Below are positions 13,120 to 23,469 of a DNA stretch of 64,000 nucleotides, piece by piece; positions within the stretch are counted from its first letter, which is position 1, and the number at the start of each line of letters is the position of its first letter. Origin of the DNA: Brachionus koreanus (taxonomy: Eukaryota; Rotifera; Eurotatoria; Ploima; Brachionidae); assembly GCA_016987375.1 (NCBI GenBank), contig PJRA01000263.1:2793412-2857411 (forward strand), read 5' to 3'. Below the pieces are notes generated by a model. That model searched no databases and was not told where the DNA came from. It saw only the letters and a program-made list of their open reading frames with translations. The position numbers and the translations under genes are program-made.

Positions 13120-14158
13120 TTTATTGATTGTTGATCTCGCAAGAGTTTAAGGCAATTTATTATCGCTGTTATAAAATACCAATAACAAATTCCCATCAAA
13201 AGTTTTTTTTAGATTCCCAAATATTCCTTTTAAAAAGAGTAAACTGTATCTCACTCAATTTTATTGACTCTTGTCAAAATTGCAATCAATTATCAGCAAA
13301 GATTAGCAACTTATATTACTCATATTGTTTGTATGTAGCATATTTTGGTAAATGGGATTTTTAAATAAAGTTCTAAATGCAATCAATTTCCTCCATTTTA
13401 AGTTAAATTAATTGAATGAATTAAAATGTTACAGTTAGAGACATACACCGTTTTTTACAGTTCTATGTCTGTGAATTAAGAAACTCTTTAAAAACTTCTT
13501 GGAACTTTTAAATTAAGAAAAAAAACATGCATAAAATCGAAGTTTTAAATGTTGAATTTAAAGCAACTTAAAAGAACTATTTCTGCTGGCATCAAAAAGA
13601 AATTTTTGGACCTTTTTCAATTTATACTGGAAATAAATCAGAGATACCTTTGCATAAAATGGTGAAAATTTTAGGAACTAACATTATTAAATAAAGATTT
13701 GAAGAAACAACAAAAGCTCAAACTTTTAAAGATTTATTTAAATATTTGGAACTTTAGAAGAGGCAATATTTGATTTTTATTTTAGAACAAAATACTTGTG
13801 AAAACATACCTTCTAATTTAAAATTTTAAAAACCTTTTCATTCTATTCAAATTAATTTTAGAGTTAGATGACAAATATTTAAAAGCCAAATTGCTAACAC
13901 AAAAGTTTTCTTTATTTTAAAACTTTACTTATTGTAATGCAAACAAAAATTTGTCTTATGACTAAAATTTTTATTTATTACTATAATAATAAATTTAGTT
14001 CGGAACATAAATAAATAATCAGTTTTTGAATTAATATCAGAAAAAAATAAAAATTAAATTTTTTCACTCTAAATTGACCATGAATCCTAGCATATAATTT
14101 TTTCCAGTTTTTCTTGGTTTTTATTTTTTTTAATTAGATTTTTTTAAGATTTCGAAAA
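13120..14158. other. AT-rich intergenic sequence
   Basis: An open frame of 78 codons at 13128-13364 (+) has no recognisable similarity and is preceded and followed by random-looking AT-rich sequence. I treat it as chance. T-rich tracts ending in TTAG (14137) and TTTAAG (14148) precede the BBLN ATG. Confidence 0.45.
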
Positions 14159-15669
14159 ATGGTTGAGGTAAATCCAAACAATGACTCGCAACAAAATCAG
14201 AATGATGAGTCAGGTAAGATTATTTATGTTAAGTTAGATGAATGTTATTAATTTACATTTAATTGTAATTTAAATATTTAAAATATTAGATTTGACTACA
14301 TTCCAATCCATTCAAAATTATTGAATGATGAAGACCAAAAGAACAAGATTTTTTTATTTTATTTTCGTTTGTTTGTCTATATTAGCCTAATTAAGTGTGT
14401 CTTTCTACACCTAATTGCATAATTGAAATTTTCCTAGCTTATCTTTTTTATCTAAATTGCTAGGCAATTTAAACATTTATATTTAAGAATTTATTTAACT
14501 AAGAAAATTAATTAAGTACCCGAGGGGACAAAAACAGGTAAAAAACACTGTTTAAACGCTGTTTAAACGTGAGCGTTTAAACGAAATAAAAACAGTGGAT
14601 AAACGGGCGTAAAACAGCCAGGAAAAAAAAACTTTATTATTTTTGTTTTAAAACAGTACAAAAATAAAAATTTAGACAAATTTAGTCGTAAATAATTAAA
14701 TTAAAATAAAATTAAACATAAAAAAATTTAACATATTTTTCAAAAATATTGTAAAGAAGCGTGTTTTTTTAAACGTTTTTAGTTGTTTAAATAGTGTTTT
14801 TGGGTGTCTGAGGTATTTTTATTTGTTTTTTGAGCGTTTTAGACTCTTTTTTTAATTCTTTACGATAAAGGAGCATTATATTATATCAGGATTTTTTTAA
14901 GTTGTTTTTTAAGTGCTAAAATAGCATTGTTGGGTGCTTGAGGTGTTTTTTCATGTTTTTTGTGCGTCAAAAACGGTTTAAAAACTCTTTAAATGAAATA
15001 TCTTGTTTTGTTTATAGAGTGTTTTTCCCTCGTTTTTTTGGTCGAAAAACGCTCACGTTTTAAACGCAAAAAAACAAAGCAAAAACGCCCAAAAAACAGC
15101 TACCAAACGCCGTTTAAACAGCGTTTAAACAGTGTTTTTTACCTGTTTTTGTCCCCTCGGGTATTCTAATTTATGATTATGTTTCGCTGGGAAACTAGAC
15201 ACAAAAACTCAACTACCTTGTTTAATTTAATATAGAGAAAGCAAAAAAAATTTAATTGATAAAAAAAATCCTCATTTCAAAATAGTTTGTTTGTTATAAA
15301 CATCACTTAACTTGAAATCTGAAATAGTTTGTTATAAAAATTGATTTTTAATTTGAAATTTTAGATGTCAAAGAGCTTGAGGCTCAACTGAATGAAATAG
15401 AATCTGCTTTGGACAATTTAGAAAGCCAAAATGATAGTATTCTAGCAAAATTAAAGGATATTTTGGAGTCAAATCGTGAAATACGAAAAGAAATCGCAAG
15501 TGCCAAGAAGGATGAAGTTCAAGAGTCAAAAACTCTTAGCAAAAAACAAGAAGGGGATGATGTTCCACAATTACAGCAAATGCATGATTTATCTATAAAT
15601 AAGAAAGGAACAAGCTCTAAAGGTGACCTTAAAAATGAAAAGGCATCTTCTAAGTCAAAAAAAAATTAA
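14159..15669 (+). CDS. BBLN: Bublin coiled-coil protein (C9orf16/UPF0184 family)
   Basis: Two exons, 14159-14213 and 15365-15669, joined in phase 1 across an 1151-bp GT-AG intron; 119 residues. Exon 1 encodes a short Asn/Gln-rich leader. Exon 2 opens with the conserved helix ELEAQLNEIESALDNLES followed by ILAKLKDILESNREIRKEI, which parallels human C9orf16 (two coiled-coil segments ending in ELLESNRQTR). The family protein is small, cytoplasmic and coiled coil; in C. elegans its relative affects intermediate-filament organisation in the gut. The C-terminal 50 residues are Lys/Ser-rich and longer than in the human protein (about 83 residues in total). The start is at the ATG in exon 1 because exon 2 alone lacks a start before the conserved helix. 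AATAAA follows at 15730-15735. The intron hosts a TIR element described separately. Confidence 0.85.
14517..15163. mobile_element. MITE in BBLN intron with GTTTAAAC-rich ends
   Basis: The left end reads TACCCGAGGGGACAAAAACA from 14517 and the right end is its reverse complement, finishing at 15163. The match runs about 50 bases, through the string AGGTAAAAAACACTG and into repeats of CGTTTAAAC. Both ends are flanked by TA, compatible with a TA target duplication (Tc1/mariner or PIF-like). Inside are further GTTTAAAC-type palindromes and two related copies of a TTGGGTG(T/C)(C/T)TGAGGT block (near 14803 and 14931). There is no coding capacity. It is about 647 bp and lies entirely inside an intron. 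Confidence 0.85.
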
Positions 15670-15927
15670 ATTTTTATCCAGACTGATTCCAATTTTTAAT
15701 TACCTTTATAATTAATTTTTACCAATTTTAATAAAATATACTTTAAAAATAAATTCATTTTTTTAAACAAAATTTTTATTTTTTGAATAAAAAAAGTTTG
15801 AGGAAGATATTTTAGCACAAACATATGACTTGAACATAGAATGTTTTTGAATTTTTTTTCAAATAAATAAAATTATTAAATCATTATTAAAAAAATTCGA
15901 ATTAGACTTTTTGATATGTCTTCCAAC

Positions 15928-17115
15928 TAATCTTTATTATCTCACAATATATTATCTGATGCGCAACATGGTTTCAAGCCAAAAAAGTCTTGTTCAAAAA
16001 GTCTATTAGAGTCATTGGATTTTACCACAGCAGCTTTTAACACAGGCTCTTCAATTGACGTCATATACACTGATTTTTCGAAAGCCTTTGATCGATTTTC
16101 GTACAGACTGTTACTTTGGACTTGATCACAAATTGGATAAATGATTTCCTGTGCAAAAGGAAGCAAAGAGTCATTATGGGTTCGTCCATGTCTAACTGGT
16201 TAGAGGTAACCAGCGGAGTACCACAGGGCTCAGTTTTGGGACTCTGTATTATTTTTAATATTTATAAATGATTTTTCAACTCAATTAATTAATAAGTGTG
16301 AGAAATATGCTGATGAAACTAAAATTTTATCTATTATTAAAAGTTTCAAGGACACTTATTACTTCAGAGAGATATAGATTATTTCTCAGGTTGGTCACTT
16401 ACTTGATCTTTGAATTTAAATATCGAAAAATGCAGTGTAAGACATATTGGCGCAAAAAATCCCTGCTTTGAGTATACAATTTATAGCAGATATGGCACAA
16501 GGAAATTAATTAAAACAACTCTTGTCAAGGATCTAGATGTTTATATTCAAAATGATAAAATAAGAGTTTCAAGAAGTTGAACATTGACTCATTAAGAATG
16601 CTTTACACAACAATAGTAAGACTTCATTTAGAATTTGCCATAAGTTCATGGTGTACATTTATTGAGAAAGATATTTCAGAAATGGAGAAGATACAAAGAA
16701 GAGGGATTAAGATCATTCCTTCACTTCGGAAATATGATTATGCCACAAGGCTTAAGATGCTTAACTTTCGATCTCAACCGATCTCAAAATTAGGCGCATG
16801 AGAGGTGATTTAATTCTATTATTTAAAATAACTAATAGGCATGAAATTATTAATTTTGAGAATGGTCTAAATTTTTCTTGTAATCGGAAGTTCAATTTGA
16901 GAAGACTTAATAAATGTATCGTAGGGAAGAAGTGAAAAACTGCATGCAATGATATCGTTTTTTGACGAACAGAGTATTTAATGTTTGGAATAATTTACCT
17001 GAATTTTGTATTTTTATTAAAATTGTTAAATGAAAAAGATTCAACATTTACTGTGAGAGAGATGAATTTGAAGCTTGATTCTTTAATACAAGACTTCAAA
17101 AAAATTTCAAAAAGA
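15928..17115 (+). pseudogene. Decayed non-LTR retrotransposon reverse transcriptase
   Basis: Read across several frames with stops and frameshifts, the plus strand gives the order of a Jockey/CR1-like RT. It starts with HGFKPKKSC-like sequence and then gives YTDFSKAFD (RT block with a catalytic Asp), a GVPQG-like remnant and INDFS. The catalytic YADD is degraded to YADE. After that come HLEFAISSW, a block resembling EKIQRR near 16690, RGDLI, and the C-terminal FLTNRVFNVWNNLPE. At least ten disabling changes are visible, so this is a dead copy. A poly-A-like or short tandem tail is not obvious. Confidence 0.85.
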
Positions 17116-18796
17116 CAAAAAAAAATCGATAATGATTCCATTGTTAAGTCTTAAATGTTCATTTTATAAAATATATTGTTCACTTATGGTATAAAAGCTG
17201 TATACTTTTTGACAATTTTTTGTGCATTTTAAAATTTAATATTTTGAACAAAATGTTAAGGTTATATTTGAAATTGCTAGAAACTGAATGACATCAATGA
17301 AATAAATAAAAAAATTCAATAAAATTGACAAAGAAGCTTTTTAATGATCGGATGTACTACCATGTCAGATAAGGCTAAAAGTACCGTTAGTTAAGCATTA
17401 GTAGTGAATATTTTTTAATGCAAATACTATTACTAATCCTGTGCGTGTAGGAGTTAAAAACTTTTAAAATGAGATAAAAAAATTTAGAGAGTAAAATTAT
17501 TAAATTAGAAATAATTTTTTTCTATTCATTATTACAGATAAACAAAAAAACTGGACATATTTGATATTAATTTTACAATAAATAAATCTTGATAAATTTT
17601 TCGAATTATTGATTCATAATTTTTTCTCTATCATCACTTGAAAATCCACAATGCCTAAACTATTTCATAACTACTTAAGCAAGCAATGAATAATTTTTAA
17701 AAATGAAAAATTAGTTTGTATAAGTTGTTTTAAGAAAAATTAAGATTGGAAAAAAGTTATTGATGTTTTAATACATAAATCTAGGCTCAATAGACAAAAA
17801 AATTTTTTTATCGAACTGAAAAAAAAACTAAAGCTTAAATTTTTGAAAGTAAAGACGCAATTTGAAGTCAAAAAAGCTTCAATTTGAAAAAATTTAGCAC
17901 GATTTTTTTGAAAAACTTCTTTAAATGAAAAAAAGACGCGATGATTCTTAAAACCATGTTGATGTGATAAAAAAATAATTTCAATGCATGAATTCAGTTA
18001 GATAGTTTGAAACAAGGCGTCCATTTAAAGCTACGCTCCATCCAAGCCCTCAAAACAAAATGGATTCTTGAAGACGTAACTTTATCTAAATGCATAGCTT
18101 TTTTTTTTGAAAAGAATTGAAATTTAAAATTTCTAAATTTATTCTAAAAAAAGCCACAGCTTAGCTTCTTATAAAAGCCAAATCTTTAGACTTAAAACTA
18201 AAAGCCATTATTTGATCGTTGAAAGCGCGAGAAAAAAATTTTAATTTTTTATTTAATTAATTCTGATCACATCTTGATGTTGTGAAAAAAATTAAACTAA
18301 TTCTTATATAGCCAATAAATAGGATCTTTGGCCAACAAGTTCGATAAATGCATTCAAATGCAATATTATTTAGTTTATTTAGACTTGTAATTATTTTTAT
18401 TTTTAAAGTAAAAAAAAAAAGCAACAATCAAAGCAAAGACTTTTCTAGTATAAAGCATGTAAGTGATTCTTAAGTCTAACTGTAAAAAATCTCTGGATAA
18501 ATGTTTTGAAATTTTTTTTCAAAATGTCTAGCAGTTAAATTAGCGTGTAAGTCTAAATGTATACAAGCAAATTCTGGAGAAGTTATTATTTTAACGTCTA
18601 TTCCATCAGGATTGGTAAAACAGTATAAAATAATTGAAATTTCGGCTTTAGCTTAAATTATACAAATTGCTAGGCTTTGTTTTAGCTTTTTCATTCAGAC
18701 AAAAATTTTATACTTTTTGATTAGTTTTTTTTTTAGATAAATTTATTTAAAGCATTTCAAGTAATAGTCAATTGAAAAATTTAATTTTTTACTGAA
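17116..18796. other. AT-rich intergenic and Nanos 5' flank
   Basis: No coding exon found. A TTTTAG at 18731-18736 lies 60 bases upstream of the Nanos start codon in a T-rich context and is a candidate splice or trans-splice acceptor. Confidence 0.45.
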
Positions 18797-21451
18797 ATGA
18801 GCGCTGTAAGCGAGAATATGACCAAACAATTTGAGGTAAAAGAAAACGATGAATTTAATGAGAATTTAGTTGAAGTGGATGAACAAAGTGAGCAAAAGGA
18901 AGACATTGAAATCAAAAATTTGAACGGAGAGGCCTCAAAAGGAGTGCTGAATAGCAGCAATGGTTCTTCTGGAATTGGTAGCTTGATTGGCTCACCGAAC
19001 TGTGACCAAGCCTCGAACAACTCAAATTACACTGGATACAGCTCTGGCAATGATTGCTCAAATCAACAGGACACGAGCGATTGTAATCTATCTGCAAAAA
19101 TAAATGCCAATGCAGCTTCTTTCAACTCGGCCAAAGGTGCAAATTTTCAAGTTCCCATTGAGCTCATGAACAAGCTCAATCTCAATCAGAACATTCAAAA
19201 TAACAGCTCCAACGATAACTTGTCCAATTTGGATGAAGCTGAGGGCAATCAAATGTACTTTCCAGGTATGAATTATCATAGTTTACCAATTGGAATGGGA
19301 AATAATTCTCAATTTGACTATGATTTATTCAACAATGAATTTTCAGGTGTTGACAAGCAAATGAGCATGCAATTAAACAATCAAAATGTTCTGGATTCTG
19401 TTGTTGGCAACAGGAAGAATATGGACATTCAAAAACAACAGTTGTTAGCTCAAGCGATTGCAGCAGCTAATTTGCTCACTCAAAATACCCAAAACTCTGC
19501 CAATAATGAAAACAAAAATCGTTCAGTAATGGAAAATATTGATCAGTTGAATTCAAAATTTCTCAATCAGAAACAATCACTTGATCAAAATATACAAAAA
19601 AATTTGAATTCACTGCTTGCAGCTGCTTCATTTATTAACCAACACTCAGCAGATCAAATGGGAAATTATAACTCTCCAAGCTCTATGAAAAGACAAAGTA
19701 CAGGAGCTTTTATGAACCCGAACGTAATATTTTCAACGCCAATACCACCATCAACATCACCAACAAATTCGAACAGTGCTAACAGTAATAGATTCAATGA
19801 AGCTAATAGGTTTTATCCAAAACAAAGCAATCAGAGCAACAGTCCTGAGAAAATGAATTCAATGTCTGCTTCTAATTCATCGTTTAACATTGAGATGGCT
19901 AACAACAATCCAAACGCTTCAGTGAATAGCGCGTATGAAGATGATGAAGTTTTTAGCCAAAACTCGAGTCTGAACTTTAGCCAACAAAGCGCAAACGCTC
20001 AACTGCCCAGCTCAAATCAAAATATTGACATGTATCAATTATACAAAACTCTATTAGCCTCAAATTTAAATTCCTCAAATATAAGCGAACTTCTAATGAA
20101 TCAATCGCCAAATTTGTCCAACCTTTCCATAGGTTCAGTTACAGATATACTTAATTCAAATAATTCAAATAATTTTTTAAATTTATCCAATTTAAATAAT
20201 TCATTTAATCAATCTAAAATGAATAATTTTAGTCAAGGAAACAATTCTGGTCAAAATTCTAATTTCAATCAAAATAATATGTCAAATGCAGCATTTGCAG
20301 CAGCTTTTTTCAATAAACAACGCCAGAATAATCAAATGATGAATAATAGATCATCGTCCAACTACATGGCTGGTCAATCAAACAATGTAAACCAGAATAA
20401 TTTGGCGCAGTTTTTAAGCCCTCAGAGTCAACCAATGATCAACAATGATCCAAAGCGAAGAGTAAATTCGATAGCAACTGCCTACAATTTTGGCTCTAAT
20501 TCAAACAATTCACCATTATTTTCTTCGGCCTCGACCCACAACGTAGGCCCAAATGCAAGCCATTTGCTGCAACAAAGTTCATTGGTATCGTCAGCTCCAT
20601 TCATTTCATCGGCAGCTAATCAATCAACTGCTTCTGTTCTAGGTACCAATTCACCGCTTTCTCAAACCATTAGCTCATTGCAGAATCAGTCTAACTCAAT
20701 GATGTCCAATTTAGAAAATTTTGCAAGCATTAACTCTTCGCCACTGCAGAATTCAAATCATTTGATGTCTTTTTCATCCTCGTCTGGATCGCCTCTTTCA
20801 AACACTCTGCTGTCTAGTTCGGGTAAACCCCTCAGAAGCGAGAGACTACCTCCGCAAATGGTCGAAGAAATAATTAAACAGGCCAAAATTAGACGCAAAC
20901 AGGGCGGCAAAAAAGAGGTTTGTGTTTTTTGCAGAAATAATGGAGAAAAAGAGCAATTTTTTGCAAGCCACACGCTCAAAGATGCTCAGAACAATGTTGC
21001 TTGTCCTGTATTGAGATTGTACCAGTGTCCAATATGCCATGCTAGTGGTGATCAGGCACACACAATCAAATATTGCCCATATGCCGAAAAAGACAGTCCC
21101 AAATTGAAAGAGTTTAGTCGCCTCTCGGCAGCAACTGCTCTTTTTCTAAATTCACTTAATAATGGTGGGGGCACACCACCAAACAGCTCTCCGCCAGAGA
21201 CACCTTCGCCTCTAAACCAAACCCCGGGACAGGCTCATCGTCTTAACTTTTTGAGCCAGGGAATTTCGCCAAATATTTCATCGCCAAATAATGCATTCGC
21301 TCAAGCACTTCAATTTGGTAATTTTAATAATTTCAATTTAAGCAACGCTTGTCTTCAGGGAAAATCAGACTTGAACATGAATGTTAATAAAACGTCAAAC
21401 GAGGTTAATAATGGTCTTTTGGCAGCATCTAGTCAAGCAAATATGAAATAA
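18797..21451 (+). CDS. nanos: Nanos RNA-binding zinc-finger protein, long form
   Basis: One uninterrupted frame of 884 residues. The Nanos zinc-finger domain lies at residues 709-760 and has both CCHC knuckles: C709, C712, H725, C736 and C744, C747, H755, C760. It includes the family signatures CVFCRNN, CPVLRLYQCPICHASGD and AHTIKYCP. Residues 1-700 are Asn/Ser/Gln-rich and mostly low complexity, with a short basic stretch just before the finger. About 120 low-complexity residues follow. Nanos proteins act with Pumilio and recruit CCR4-NOT to repress mRNAs in germ cells, in the cytoplasm. Most Nanos proteins are 130-400 residues, so this is unusually long. I did not see a clear N-terminal NOT1-interacting motif by eye. 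The start codon is the first in frame. Absence of introns is notable next to multi-exon neighbours. Confidence 0.95.
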   Translation: MSAVSENMTKQFEVKENDEFNENLVEVDEQSEQKEDIEIKNLNGEASKGVLNSSNGSSGIGSLIGSPNCDQASNNSNYTGYSSGNDCSNQQDTSDCNLSAKINANAASFNSAKGANFQVPIELMNKLNLNQNIQNNSSNDNLSNLDEAEGNQMYFPGMNYHSLPIGMGNNSQFDYDLFNNEFSGVDKQMSMQLNNQNVLDSVVGNRKNMDIQKQQLLAQAIAAANLLTQNTQNSANNENKNRSVMENIDQLNSKFLNQKQSLDQNIQKNLNSLLAAASFINQHSADQMGNYNSPSSMKRQSTGAFMNPNVIFSTPIPPSTSPTNSNSANSNRFNEANRFYPKQSNQSNSPEKMNSMSASNSSFNIEMANNNPNASVNSAYEDDEVFSQNSSLNFSQQSANAQLPSSNQNIDMYQLYKTLLASNLNSSNISELLMNQSPNLSNLSIGSVTDILNSNNSNNFLNLSNLNNSFNQSKMNNFSQGNNSGQNSNFNQNNMSNAAFAAAFFNKQRQNNQMMNNRSSSNYMAGQSNNVNQNNLAQFLSPQSQPMINNDPKRRVNSIATAYNFGSNSNNSPLFSSASTHNVGPNASHLLQQSSLVSSAPFISSAANQSTASVLGTNSPLSQTISSLQNQSNSMMSNLENFASINSSPLQNSNHLMSFSSSSGSPLSNTLLSSSGKPLRSERLPPQMVEEIIKQAKIRRKQGGKKEVCVFCRNNGEKEQFFASHTLKDAQNNVACPVLRLYQCPICHASGDQAHTIKYCPYAEKDSPKLKEFSRLSAATALFLNSLNNGGGTPPNSSPPETPSPLNQTPGQAHRLNFLSQGISPNISSPNNAFAQALQFGNFNNFNLSNACLQGKSDLNMNVNKTSNEVNNGLLAASSQANMK

Positions 21452-22174
21452 TATTTAAATGTTTGAATGTTCGTTAAAATATTTTAGTTAAAATAATTTT
21501 ATCAATGAATTAAATCAATTTAAATTCAATTATAATAATAGACAATCAAATTTTGCAAATTTAACAATTTTAAAATCAATTATTAAATTGAGAACATACA
21601 ATAGACCATGCCATAATCTACCTCACTTAAACTAATATTTAACTTAAAGTGTTTTGTTTTTAGTCTTTTTTTTTTCTTGCGCTCATTTGTTATACTTTAA
21701 AAATGCCGTCCAAAAAAGATTTTTGCAATAGTTTATGAAAAATTGTTTTTGTCATTGAAGACACTCTTTTTTAAAAATTTGTTTTAGGAAAAAAAGCAGT
21801 TTTTTTTTTTAGTTGTTATATCAATTTTAAGCTCTAATATTTTAATCAAATTATAATTAAAGTGAAAATTGAAAAATTTATTTTGAAATATAATTTATTA
21901 GAAAAAATTTTTAAAAATAATAAAAAAATTTTAAACAAATAATTTTTGTTTTTATAACACTTAAAACTAATTCTTGTTCTTACAATTGTTTTTGCTACTA
22001 ATCCATTAAGTGTTTGCAAAACAATGTTTTAGAAATAATAAAAAATGAGTCAAAATTTGATGTCATATAACTCTAATAGCTATTTCCTATTAATTTTATA
22101 ATTAGAAAGTTGTTTGATTTTGATAATTTTTAAAAACAACAATGCAACACAAATACATTAGGCTTAGAAAGATT
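21452..22174. other. Nanos 3' flank / putative 3' UTR
   Basis: Very AT-rich sequence after the Nanos stop. Nanos messages are usually controlled through the 3' UTR, but I found no clear Pumilio element (TGTANATA) by eye. Candidate AATAAA strings are too common here to choose one. Confidence 0.35.
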
Positions 22175-22395
22175 ATTAACACTCAAAAACCGGAGGGGTC
22201 TTTTGAAGTCCTTTTGTAACTTCCTTTATTTGTTTTTTATTCAATAAATTTAATCATTTTTTTATAATTTTTTTTTCAATCATATCCTAAATCAAAAATA
22301 TTATGAAAAGTTTGATGAAATTTTCGTTGAAAAAAATAATTAAAAAAGATTTAAATAAAAGGGTCAAAAAAGTCATCCGGTTTTTGAGTGTTAAT
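22175..22395. mobile_element. Short MITE with AACACTCAAAAACCGGA ends
   Basis: The left end, ATTAACACTCAAAAACCGGA at 22175, is matched in reverse complement at the right end, TCCGGTTTTTGAGTGTTAAT, closing at 22395. The match continues weakly inward (GGGTC on the left, GACCC on the right). The element is about 221 bp with an AT-rich core and no coding capacity. It lies in the Nanos downstream region. Confidence 0.8.
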
Positions 22396-22670
22396 ATTGT
22401 TTGTGGATTCATTTGAATAAGAAGAATAAACTAAATAAAGTATTATATTTTTAATAATAATAGTGAAAGACTTAATTTAAAAAAGTCAATCAGAAATCAA
22501 AATAAATATCAAATTGAAATATTAAAAGCAATTGTTATTTTAATAACGATGAAACTTAAAATTTATTTAATCAAAACATCAAGTTAAATAATTTGAGTTA
22601 AATAATTTGACAAATTATTTGTATTTTGCTTAATAAATAAAAAAAAATAAAGATAAATTCAACTTTTGAA

Positions 22671-22925
22671 TCAAAATTTTTTATTAATAAAATCTAGTGC
22701 TACCAAGACGGCTTTTAACAATAAAATTGTGAATTTATAAAAATTAAACTAATCATAATTAAATATACCATTCTAATAGTATATTTAATTATGATTAGTT
22801 TAATTTTTATAAATTCAAAATTTTTTATTAATAAAATCTAGTGCTACCAAGACGGCTTTTAACAATAAAATTGTGAATTTATAAAAATTAAACTAATCAT
22901 AATTAAATATACTATTAGAATGGTT
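22671..22925. repeat. Direct repeat with an inverted copy between the units
   Basis: Two near-identical 98-base direct copies occupy 22671-22768 and 22815-22912; each contains CTAGTGCTACCAAGACGGCT. Between them, 22779-22816 is the reverse complement of the last 38 bases of the unit. The 11-base spacer after copy 1 (CATTCTAATAG) reappears after copy 2 in the opposite orientation. That arrangement fits replication template switching rather than simple tandem duplication. Confidence 0.9.
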
Positions 22926-22992
22926 TGACCATTTTTGAGATTCAATTGAAAAATTTAAAGACAATTGATGAAATTATTCAATATCTAATTTT

Positions 22993-23469
22993 TTAAACGA
23001 ATAGAAGAATGATAATGCTTCCTAAGATCAGCATCATTTTCACACATTTGGATGAAGCAGAGTTGCCAATTAGATTTTTCGAATCAACTTCACCATCTTA
23101 AATTTTTTAAAATTTATGATTTTCATTTTTTTTAGTTACAATTGTCAAGTCACCTTTTTCTTGGGTTGAAGAATTACCATTGCTTTGACTTTTAACTGGA
23201 GCGGTTTGATTTAGAGATGGAGTTGTTTCAATAGCAACTGCTTCTGGTTTCTCAGTTGCCTCCGGAAAAGCTACTTCTAATGGCTCTGTCTCTTTAACAG
23301 TTTCCAAATTTTCCGGGTTTTCTTCACCTTGTAAATCAGAAACTTCAGACTCTATGTCCTGGCATACTGAAAGAAAATTAATATTTTGCTCATTTAAACT
23401 TTTCATTTTATTTTGGAACTTACTTATAGCCGGAATAAGAAACATTGCCATAATTAAGAAGAACTTCAT
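22993..23469 (-). CDS. Small secreted or membrane-anchored acidic protein
   Basis: Unrecognised protein. I infer three exons on the minus strand: 23469-23424, 23366-23154 and 23096-22993, with two 57-bp introns (GTAAGT...TTTCAG and GTGACT...TTTAAG). The joined product is 120 residues. It begins with a hydrophobic signal peptide (MKFFLIMAMFLIPAII). A Glu-rich, Ser/Thr/Pro-containing middle follows with NQT and NSS sequons. It ends in a hydrophobic tail (MMLILGSIIILLFV) with nothing polar after it, as in GPI-anchoring signals. Reading through both introns also gives an open frame of 120 residues, but that version lacks the hydrophobic tail and keeps a perfect GTAAGT/polypyrimidine-AG pair unused. 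The spliced model is therefore preferred. A mucin-like surface protein is a reasonable guess; no function is claimed. Confidence 0.7.

Noticed and set aside
13128..13364. 78-codon frame with several cysteines
   Set aside because: No domain, no splice partner and AT-driven composition; lies just outside the foldback element.
18781..21061. Minus-strand open frames antisense to Nanos
   Set aside because: Shadow frames produced by the repetitive Asn/Ser codons of Nanos.
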